DNA of 64,000 nucleotides from JAJXZJ01 sp050012855 (GTDB lineage Bacteria > Verrucomicrobiota > Verrucomicrobiia > Limisphaerales > J093). Both the position numbers and the translations under genes were made by a program. The stretch spans positions 1 to 64,000 of the forward strand of contig JBEKGJ010000015.1 in assembly GCA_050012855.1 (NCBI GenBank), given 5' to 3'. Below, piece after piece: positions 36,020 through 42,678 of the stretch; the stretch's first letter is position 1, and every line of letters begins with the position of its first letter. The notes below the pieces were generated by a model. The model was not told the DNA's origin, ran no database searches, and worked only from the letters and a program-made list of their open reading frames with translations.

Positions 36020-36062
36020 TCGCCGCCCGCCAATGCGATTGCTTCCCGGGGGGGCCGGCTTA
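36020..36062. repeat. 43-bp break-point sequence, copy B
   Basis: It holds CAATGCGATTGCTTCCCGGG and matches 26331-26373 at nearly all positions. It begins about six bases after the last methyltransferase codon that can be recognised. Confidence 0.7.
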
Positions 36063-36105
36063 TGCTGCGGCCGCTTGGCGCCGGGGTTGCCGGGGCTGCT
36101 TGATT

Positions 36106-37881
36106 ATGAAAACACGTTCGTTCATCTGGCTGATCGCGGCGATGATGCCGCTGCTCGTTTTGTCCGCCTTGGCTGCGCCCGCGGCCCCGGATGCCGACGC
36201 GAAGCTCAATGCTTTCTTCGGCCGCTACTTCGAGGACTATTGCCGCGAGCACCCGGTCGAGGCCACGCGGCTGGGCGACCACCGCTTCGACCGCCAGATC
36301 GAGGACCTGTCGCGGGCGGCTCGCGCGGCCTGGCAGGCGCGCCTGCGCCGAACCCTCGCCGAACTGCCGCGCGAGGTGCCCTACCGGCAACTGAGCCGGC
36401 CGGCGCAGGTTGACTTCGAGATTCTCCAGCACGACCTCATCCGCTCGCTCTGGCTGGAGGAAAACACCCGGCCATTCGAGCAGGACCCGCGGACCTACGG
36501 CGGCTATCTCAGCGAGAGCGTCTATTTGCTGCTCGCGCAATCCTCGCTGCCGAAGGAAACCAACGTGGCGAGCTGCCTGGCGCGCATGGCGCTGATCCCG
36601 CGGGTGGTGGCGGCCGCGCGGGAGAACCTGCGCAACCCGCCGCGCCAGCATCTCGAAACGGCGATCCAGCAGAACCGCGGCGCCATTGCCTTTTACGAAA
36701 AGGAAATCTTCGATCTGGCGGGCGACACCGCCCAACTCGACGCGCTCAAGGTGGCGGCCAGCCAAACGGCCGCCGTTCTGAAGGAATATCAGGCTTTTCT
36801 CGAACAGGACCTCCGCCCCCGCGCCCACGGCGAGTGGCGGCTCGGCCGGGCTAAATTCTACAAGAAACTGGAATTGGAACTGGATGCCGGTTTGAACGCC
36901 GACCAGGTGCTGGCCGACGCGCGGACGGAGTTCGATCGCGTCGAACGTGAGATGTGGGTCATCGCGCGGCAGCTTTGGAGCCATTATTTTCCTGGCAAGC
37001 CCGTGCCGCCGGATGACGCCGACGGCCGCCGGTCCACGATCCAGCAGGTGCTGGCGCGCATCGGCCAGGAGCACGGCGAGGCCGCGAATCTGGTGAGCGA
37101 CGTGAGGACCGACGTGGACAACATCAAGCGCTTCATCACCGCCAACGACATCCTGCGCCTGCCCGACCCCGACCTGTGCCAGGTGGTCGAGATGCCCGAG
37201 TTTCAGCGCGGCAATTCCACGGCCTTCATGAACGCGCCGCCACCGCTGGACCCCAAGGCCGCCGGCTATTACGCGGTGAGTCCGCCGCCAAAGGATTGGG
37301 ATGCGGCCCGGGTGCGCAGCTACCTCGAGGAATACAACGCCCACATGCTGCAAATCCTGACCATTCACGAGGCTTACCCGGGACATTACGTGCAACTGGA
37401 ATATGCCAACCGGCAGCCGTCGCCGATCCGGCGGGTGCTGCAATCGGGCGTTTATATCGAAGGCTGGGCCGTGTATGGCGAGCAGACGATGCTCGATCAG
37501 GGCTACGGCGACGGCAACCTGGCGTTGCGGCTCTCCCAGCTCAAGTTCTACCTGCGCGCCGTGGCCAACACGATCCTCGACCACCAGATGCACTGCACGG
37601 CGATGACCGATGCCGAGGCGCTGGATTTCCTGGTGCGGCGCGCGTTCCAGTCGGAGGGCGAGGCCCGGCTCAAGATCATCCGGGCGAAGCAAAGCTCGGT
37701 GCAGCTCTCGACCTACTTTGTCGGCCGCATGGCGATGTACCGGGTCCGCCAGGCGGTCGAGCGCGAGCAGGGCGACCGGTTCAGCCTTGGCCGCTACCAC
37801 GAAGCGGTGCTCGCCCCGGGGGCGGTGCCGGTGAAATACCTGCCCGAGCTGGTGCGGGCACGGCTGGCGTTGCCGCGCTGA
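36106..37881 (+). CDS. Exported DUF885 family peptidase-like protein
   Basis: This 591-residue protein begins with a signal peptide (FIWLIAAMMPLLVLSALAA) and is helical throughout, as DUF885 proteins are. The zinc site appears as HEAYPGH in ILTIHEAYPGHYVQLEY, an HExxxH variant typical of the family, with a downstream Glu in YIEGWAVYGEQTML. These proteins are thought to be metallocarboxypeptidase-like, but activity is rarely tested. The start at 36106 is chosen for the signal peptide; the longer frame runs back through the methyltransferase fragment. Its native upstream region has been replaced by the island junction. Confidence 0.88.
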   Translation: MKTRSFIWLIAAMMPLLVLSALAAPAAPDADAKLNAFFGRYFEDYCREHPVEATRLGDHRFDRQIEDLSRAARAAWQARLRRTLAELPREVPYRQLSRPAQVDFEILQHDLIRSLWLEENTRPFEQDPRTYGGYLSESVYLLLAQSSLPKETNVASCLARMALIPRVVAAARENLRNPPRQHLETAIQQNRGAIAFYEKEIFDLAGDTAQLDALKVAASQTAAVLKEYQAFLEQDLRPRAHGEWRLGRAKFYKKLELELDAGLNADQVLADARTEFDRVEREMWVIARQLWSHYFPGKPVPPDDADGRRSTIQQVLARIGQEHGEAANLVSDVRTDVDNIKRFITANDILRLPDPDLCQVVEMPEFQRGNSTAFMNAPPPLDPKAAGYYAVSPPPKDWDAARVRSYLEEYNAHMLQILTIHEAYPGHYVQLEYANRQPSPIRRVLQSGVYIEGWAVYGEQTMLDQGYGDGNLALRLSQLKFYLRAVANTILDHQMHCTAMTDAEALDFLVRRAFQSEGEARLKIIRAKQSSVQLSTYFVGRMAMYRVRQAVEREQGDRFSLGRYHEAVLAPGAVPVKYLPELVRARLALPR

Positions 37882-37944
37882 CGGGACGTGTCCGGTTACT
37901 TGCCGGCCGCCGCCGTTCGCGCCGGTCAGTCTTCCGTTGCTGGC

Positions 37945-38175
37945 GGCCAGACCGGCATTCAGGGAGTGCGACCCGACCGTTGGTCAAGGTCATGCCGGCG
38001 TCAATGCGTGCGCGCCACCGGTAAACCGGTGCGAGATCGTCCTTGGCCGGTGCAACTTGATTGTCGGCGCGTGCAAGCCGGCTGCAGGCGTGTGCGAGCC
38101 GGCCATTGGGACGGGTCAACCGACCATTTTCGCGTGCCAGCCGAGCATTGCCGTGTTCACAAGTGCCTTATTTGT
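37945..38175. repeat. Degenerate 21-bp tandem repeat, about 11 units
   Basis: Successive 21-base units begin GTGC(G/A)A..., for example GTGCAAGCCGGCTGCAGGCGT and GTGCGAGCCGGCCATTGGGAC, each written here as a single unit starting at 38071 and 38092. In one frame they give heptapeptides CKPAAGV, CEPAIGT, GQPTIFA, CQPSIAV. That frame (37937-38194, TTG start) has no ribosome site and no recognised homologue. It lies in the gap after the DUF885 gene. Confidence 0.75.
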
Positions 38176-38327
38176 AGCATCTTGTGAGAAATGACTTCCC
38201 GCCTTCGTGGCCGGGCGGACCGACCCGCCGCGCGCAATTTCCGCCGATTTCCGTCTTGCGCTCATTGGCCCGCAGGAATAAGAATACGCCGTAACACGAC
38301 CTGGAACCCTTTCAAAGCAGACCCAAA
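38176..38327. other. Intergenic stretch, nothing recognised
   Basis: Short non-coding spacer between the 21-bp repeat and the frameshifted small gene. No family similarity or clear promoter is seen. Confidence 0.4.
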
Positions 38328-38551
38328 ATGAACGACCGCGAGACGACCCGCAGATCAGCGACGAGGAACAACGCGGCAAGTTCCTCCACGTCACCGTCAT
38401 CTTGGACGCCTGGAACGACTTGGCGCGCCAGGACCGGGGCCCCATCGTCACGCATGCTTACGAACACCAACGCCGTGCCGATGTCGCTCGGATTACCGTT
38501 GCCCTCGGCCTGACCCACGCCGAAGCCGGGCGCCTCGCCGTCCGCTACTAA
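38328..38551 (+). pseudogene. Small frameshifted gene, function unknown
   Basis: The ATG at 38328 gives MNDRETT. One frame over, the sequence reads DEEQRGKFLHVTVILDAW, NDLARQDRGPIVTHAYEHQR and ADVARITVALGLTHAEAGRL to a TAA at 38549. The second part looks like real protein and no start exists in its own frame after the preceding stop. A single missing C in the run ACGACCCGCAG would join the two into about 73 residues. It could be a broken gene or a sequencing error. The product is not recognised. Confidence 0.55.
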
Positions 38552-38843
38552 CCAAAACGACCTCGACACCATCATGCCGCCCCAATTCATCCTCCACACC
38601 TGATCTCTTCCCGTGACAGCGCCAGACACACCCAGCGCACCCCGCAGAAGGAGAAACAACCCGCGGCGACACGAGCGCCGGGCAATTATTGAGTTTTCAA
38701 GTTTGAAGTCGTGAACCAGCAAACCACCGCACATAACCTCACTATCATATGGCAAGACACTTAGGCGAATATCGAGAAAACGCACAGCCGATGAAGGTCC
38801 AAGGTCCCAAATACCATGTGAGCAACGGAAAAGGAACGACAGT

Positions 38844-39911
38844 ATGACATCACGTAAAAGCCCAGTTGTTGTGGTTAACCAGAACGGGCGGAAATTCTTC
38901 CTAACGATGTTACGCGCCCGGGATTTAATCCAAATCAGCTATGCGTCGGTTCGTAATAGAGACTCGGAAGAGGGCGCCGTCCAACGGCTACTTAATCCTC
39001 GTCGAATCGACAGCATTAAGGAATTCACTATTAACGGCGGCGACTATCCAAACTGCATTATTCTGAATTGGGTTGATGACACAAACAAGTTGAAGGTCGC
39101 GGCTGGAGTAATCTCTGTGCCCATCAAGGACCGTGTTGCACAGATCATCGACGGACAACACCGTGTCGAAGGAATACGCGCAGCGATTAAGTCCAAGCCG
39201 GAGGTTGGGAAACTCGAAGTCCCCGTTGCCTTTTACGAACACCTTAGCACGCAGCAGTGCGCGGATATTTTTCTGTCCATCAATACAGAACAAAAACCCG
39301 TCCAAAGAAGTTTAGTATTTGATCTTTACGGGGTGGCGAGTCAGCACGTTGTAGATCCTGCCGCCGTCAGAGCACGAGACATTGCAACACTCTTAAATGA
39401 GCAAGAAGCCTCACCATTCAAGGGCCTGATACGACTTCCGGGCAAAGAAACTGCCACCGCATCAAATGCCGGTAAGACAAAGTCCGCAGGCGTTGATTTG
39501 TCAACCGTCGTCACCTCTTTGAAACCGCTTGTTGAAGAAAAGGGAATTTTCGAACAAGTCGGCGTGGCGGAACTTCAAATGCAAACGTCGGCGCTTCTCA
39601 ATTTCTTTGAAGTTTTGAAAGAATGGTACGGCGGTTTATGGACGGACAAGGATGACGTCTTCCTCTCTTCGGCCGGATTTTCTGGTGCGATTGATTTCTT
39701 TAAAAACAAACTCGTTTTCTACTGCAAATCGAAAGATTCATTCGAGAAGACGACGATTAAGCAGGCAATGGATTTGGAGCCACAGGCTGTCATTCTCCGC
39801 TCACATTTGAAAGGGCTGCAGGGACGACACGCACTGCGGACGGTTTCTGATATGCTCGTGGCAAGATTTAATCCCCAACTAACGGCCGGCGCTAAAAAAC
39901 TAAAGTTCTAG
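38844..39911 (+). CDS. DGQHR-domain protein (DndB-like)
   Basis: This 355-residue protein contains the DGQHR motif at 103-107 (IIDGQHRVEGIRAA), with an upstream segment (NPRRIDSIKEFTI) and VFLSINTEQKPV-like text written here as IFLSINTEQKPVQRS. The motif is shared with DndB, the regulator of DNA phosphorothioation, and with proteins in other defence loci. AAGGA lies nine bases before the ATG. The next gene starts eight bases after its stop, on the same strand. Both genes are visibly lower in GC than their surroundings, which suggests transfer. No dnd or pgl genes are in the window. Confidence 0.85.
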   Translation: MTSRKSPVVVVNQNGRKFFLTMLRARDLIQISYASVRNRDSEEGAVQRLLNPRRIDSIKEFTINGGDYPNCIILNWVDDTNKLKVAAGVISVPIKDRVAQIIDGQHRVEGIRAAIKSKPEVGKLEVPVAFYEHLSTQQCADIFLSINTEQKPVQRSLVFDLYGVASQHVVDPAAVRARDIATLLNEQEASPFKGLIRLPGKETATASNAGKTKSAGVDLSTVVTSLKPLVEEKGIFEQVGVAELQMQTSALLNFFEVLKEWYGGLWTDKDDVFLSSAGFSGAIDFFKNKLVFYCKSKDSFEKTTIKQAMDLEPQAVILRSHLKGLQGRHALRTVSDMLVARFNPQLTAGAKKLKF

Positions 39912-39918
39912 GGTGTTG

Positions 39919-40695
39919 ATGCCGCGTGCGGACACATTTATTTCGAGTCTTTACTCTCCCGGCGCCAGCAAGGCTGTTGTGCGAAGCAGAGTGTTAAGGC
40001 CGAGTGAGGCGGCGGCCGCGTCTAGCGGGCTTCGAGCCGACGCTGCTGATTTGTACTACTCGGCATGGGTCAGTTTTCTTGACGCTCTGCATGGCATCAA
40101 CAAGGGGTTTTACACATGGGCTACAGTCAAACTGTACTATTCGGTATTCTACGCGTTTAGAGCGTCCTTGGCTCTCGATGATGTTTGTGCATTCCATGTC
40201 GGCAGATCACCTTACATCGTGATCGTAAAAGCGGGTGGGACGCCGGTTTCGTGCATTGACACGGGTACCCATAAGACTGTGCTGAAGACCTTCCAGCGCA
40301 GAAACCGTAATCATGTGCTTGTGTCTCAGCAAATCGGTTTGGAGGATGCGGTTGATTGGCTCATAGAGAGGCGGGAAATAGCGAATTATGGCCATTCGAG
40401 ATTCACTGAACCTGACTGTGCGAGGGAGTTTGATTACGTCGCCGAAAGCGGACTGCGAAATGCGCTTAACGCCTACCTCTCCGATGCGCAATTTCTCTAC
40501 GTGTTCCAGCCGGCTCACGCCATGCTGGCATATCCTTTACGCTCACTGCAACTAATCGGTGACCAGTTGATGGCGGCTATTCCCACAGGATTGACGAAGG
40601 ATGAGCAGCAATTCTTGAGAGCTCGAGCAAAGGACAATTGCGGTAATCTTGCCATGCTCCTCGCCGAGATGAAACGCCTGACACTCGTCTCGTAG
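39919..40695 (+). CDS. Partner of DGQHR protein, possible HEPN-like
   Basis: This 258-residue protein has no family I can name with certainty. It is mostly helical. The segments LYYSAWVSFLDALHG and WATVKLYYSVFYAFRASLAL are aromatic helices like those of HEPN domains. The later segment RREIANYGHSRFTEPD contains an R-x6-H spacing, within the Rx4-6H range of HEPN ribonucleases. The open frame begins with GTG-TTG-ATG; the ATG at 39919 was taken. It follows the DGQHR gene with an eight-base gap, so the two are likely one operon. A toxin-like or abortive-infection role is a hypothesis only. Confidence 0.6.
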   Translation: MPRADTFISSLYSPGASKAVVRSRVLRPSEAAAASSGLRADAADLYYSAWVSFLDALHGINKGFYTWATVKLYYSVFYAFRASLALDDVCAFHVGRSPYIVIVKAGGTPVSCIDTGTHKTVLKTFQRRNRNHVLVSQQIGLEDAVDWLIERREIANYGHSRFTEPDCAREFDYVAESGLRNALNAYLSDAQFLYVFQPAHAMLAYPLRSLQLIGDQLMAAIPTGLTKDEQQFLRARAKDNCGNLAMLLAEMKRLTLVS

Positions 40696-40930
40696 TACTG
40701 CGTCTATCTTGAACATGGTTGGAGCTTGGCAGGGTCAAATCGTGAAACTTGACAACAGTGCGCTGGTGACTTGCCTGACATAATATCAGGTGAGGCCAGG
40801 ACGAACTCCCACCAGATCAGGACGATAATCGTGGCCTGCCCGGCAGCGGCTTGGGATTGACGGCGGTGAGGGTTTGCATCTGGCGGATGGCGATTGGGTT
40901 GAGGCGTTTCAGCGCATCGGCTTGAGGCGT

Positions 40931-41060
40931 TCAGAAGCGCACCACGGGCACGGCGGCGGTGGCTTGGACTCGCTGGGCCGCCGTCACGAGGCTGGCCCGT
41001 TCGCAAAGCGCCGTCGCGGCCATGATCGCATCGGGCAGCTTCAGGAGGTGCTGCTGCCCA
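40931..41060 (-). pseudogene. C-terminal remnant of a PIN-domain toxin
   Basis: Read on the minus strand, this gives LLKLPDAIMAATALCERASL, then VTAAQRVQATAAVPVVRF and a stop at 40931-40933. That is the C-terminal third of a VapC protein, including the acidic PIN residue in LPDAIMAATA. The first two thirds are absent. It lies just before the intact VapBC pair on the other strand. Confidence 0.65.
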
Positions 41061-41128
41061 CAATTTGCGCCTGCGGGAGCCCGGGACTGGGTTTACACAC
41101 CGCCAAAGACTGTGGTAGGGTTAACCGC

Positions 41129-41359
41129 ATGAAAACAGCCAGCGTGATCCTGGAAGGCGACCATCTGACGGTTCGGCTGCCGAAAGGCGTTCACTTGCCC
41201 ACGCCCACGGTGTCGGTCCGGCCCGAAGGCGAGTCGGTCGTACTGGGACCAGTCAAGCCGACCGCCTGGCCGGAGCGATTTTTCGAGTCCATCCGGATTG
41301 ACGACCTGGCGTTTGTCCGTCCTGCGCCAGGGGTGCTGCCCACGGTCAGAAGTTGGTAG
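41129..41359 (+). CDS. VapB-type antitoxin
   Basis: This 76-residue protein begins MKTASVILEGDHLTVRLPKG, the AbrB-type DNA-binding N-terminus of VapB antitoxins, then VSVRPEGESVVLGP and a C-terminal toxin-binding tail rich in aromatic and acidic residues (WPERFFESIRIDDLAF). It ends nine bases before the VapC start and should repress its own operon. The longer open frame upstream (from 40874) overlaps the toxin remnant and is not taken as coding. Confidence 0.85.
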   Translation: MKTASVILEGDHLTVRLPKGVHLPTPTVSVRPEGESVVLGPVKPTAWPERFFESIRIDDLAFVRPAPGVLPTVRSW

Positions 41360-41368
41360 CCAACCGGC

Positions 41369-41764
41369 ATGACCCACCTGCTCGACACCGACACGTGCAT
41401 CGGTGTGCTGCGTCAGCAACCGGGCTTGGTGCCGCGCTTGAGCCGGTTATCGCCCGCCGAGGTCGCGGTTTCGATGGTGACGGTTTATGAGTTGTTCTGC
41501 GGCATTCAAAAGACGCGCGAGCCGGCGACCGAACGGCTGAAAGTGGCCCGCTTGCTTGCCGTTGTGAATGAATTGCCTTTCGACCGGGCCTCCGCCGAAA
41601 TGGCCGCGCGGATTCGCATGGAGTTGGAGCGCGAAGGCAAACCAATCGGTCCGTACGACCTGCTGATTGCCGGCCAGGCATTGGCGCACGGGCTGATTCT
41701 CGTGACCGGCAATGTCACCGAATTTCAGAGAGTAGCGGGTCTGAAACTCGAGTCTTGGCCATAG
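41369..41764 (+). CDS. VapC toxin (PIN-domain ribonuclease)
   Basis: This 131-residue toxin has MTHLLDTDTCIGVLRQ at the start with the first acidic PIN residue, VTVYELFCGIQKT with the second, and IGPYDLLIAGQAL with the third, followed by LVTGNVTEFQRV. The set is complete and the length normal. It should cut tRNA or rRNA when VapB is degraded. The pair lies between a toxin remnant and a field of hairpin repeats. Confidence 0.92.
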   Translation: MTHLLDTDTCIGVLRQQPGLVPRLSRLSPAEVAVSMVTVYELFCGIQKTREPATERLKVARLLAVVNELPFDRASAEMAARIRMELEREGKPIGPYDLLIAGQALAHGLILVTGNVTEFQRVAGLKLESWP

Positions 41765-41959
41765 TTCCGATGAGTCAGCGTCCATGCCAATCTTCCACGG
41801 CGTCACGCATCACCCCGACTGTTTCGCGCGCGTACTCCCGCATGGGGGGGCAACCGCACTTGCGGGATCATGCCGCTGCATAAGCCGGCTCGGCTTCGGC
41901 CAACATCTCGTCACGGAAATACCGGCTGAGCCGGAACGATGCAGTTGAAACTCGGGTGG

Positions 41960-42093
41960 AACGGGCCACTGGCCCGTTCTGGCGGGCTACCAGCCCGCCA
42001 GGCCGAGGCCAAGCCAAGCCACGATTCGGTGAGCCCCCTTGGTAGCCAGAACTCGGCGGCAAGTTGCCGCCGACCACGGCCAAGTTGGCCGTG
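41960..42093. repeat. Array of REP-like hairpins with ACT/AGT loops
   Basis: Four hairpins follow one another: AACGGGCC-ACT-GGCCCGTT at 41960-41978, CTGGCGGGCT-ACC-AGCCCGCCAG at 41979-42001, CGGCGGCA-AGT-TGCCGCCG at 42054-42072 and CACGGCCA-AGT-TGGCCGTG at 42075-42093. Stems differ fully in sequence but all pair perfectly around a three-base loop. This resembles the hairpins by the RAYT gene at 205-930, with other loop bases. Confidence 0.75.
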
Positions 42094-42126
42094 CCACCCA
42101 ACCGAACTGCATGCTTCCGGCTAAGC

Positions 42127-42163
42127 GCCGGCCGCCCAGCGGTCGGCCCGGCCACCACCTCGA
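42127..42163. repeat. Dispersed hairpin repeat (GACCGCTGGGCGG family), copy 2
   Basis: The minus strand reads TCGAGGTGGTGGCCGGGCC, then GACCGCTGGGCGGCCGGCG, a variant of the 22651-22684 sequence sharing the flanking TCGAGGTGG as well. Confidence 0.5.
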
Positions 42164-42231
42164 ACTGGCACCGCAGACGCGGACAGCACCTGGCGCAATC
42201 GCTCCTGGCCAAACGGCACAGAAGCGCACAG

Positions 42232-42510
42232 TTACTTCCCAGGCGCCAGCGTGGTGGCGACCAGCAGTTGATCGAAGCGCGGAACCGCCGCGGCCCAGGC
42301 CTCGACATCCTGCGGCTGATATGCCTTCGTCTCGAAGGAGGCGCGCACGACGTCGCGGGCCGCCGCGAGCAAAGGCAGATCGCCGCGGGCGATGACTTGC
42401 ACGAGAATGTTGCCGATGGCCGTGCCTTCCACCGGGCCGGTATGCACGGGCAGTTGGACCGCGTTGGCCGCAAACTGGCTGAGCACGGCGGTCGGCGGTC
42501 CACCATTCTC
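42232..42510 (-). pseudogene. C-terminal remnant of rhamnulokinase (FGGY kinase)
   Basis: The minus strand reads LSQFAANAVQLPVHTGPVEG, TAIGNILVQVIARGDLPLLA and DVEAWAAAVPRFDQLL before a stop at 42232-42234. This is the end of an FGGY carbohydrate kinase, most like rhamnulokinase (LNQFTANA...GPVEATAIGNILMQ). The ATP-binding and sugar-binding parts, about 80% of the gene, are missing upstream of about 42510. It lies downstream of the GH116 gene, on the same strand. Confidence 0.75.
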
Positions 42511-42647
42511 GCTCCGTCCGGGAATTGGCGAACTTCCGGACCGGCGGAAGAAACGATGGTTCTTTCGTCGTGAGGTCGCCGGCCGCTGAGGGCCGACGGC
42601 GGGGACGCCATCGGGTGCGCCCGGGACAGGCGCGCTCCCTTTTTCAA

Positions 42648-42675
42648 ACCGCCGCCCAACGGTCGGCGGGCCACC
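42648..42675. repeat. Dispersed hairpin repeat (GACCGCTGGGCGG family), copy 3
   Basis: The reverse complement matches 22656-22682 with one mismatch. It abuts the stop of the GH116 gene. Confidence 0.6.
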
Positions 42676-42678
42676 CGC

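Noticed and set aside
35908..36105. In-frame extension of the DUF885 gene to 35908
   Set aside because: It reads through the methyltransferase fragment in another frame; the signal peptide starts at 36106.
37945..38175. Possible CRISPR array
   Set aside because: Units are contiguous 21-mers without spacers and are degenerate; no cas genes nearby.
37937..38194. 86-codon frame MLAARPAF... over the 21-bp repeats as a real gene
   Set aside because: TTG start, no ribosome site, no known family; kept as a repeat only.
38312..38785. 157-codon minus-strand frame before the DGQHR gene
   Set aside because: It overlaps the frameshifted plus-strand gene whose protein looks more natural; no start signal.
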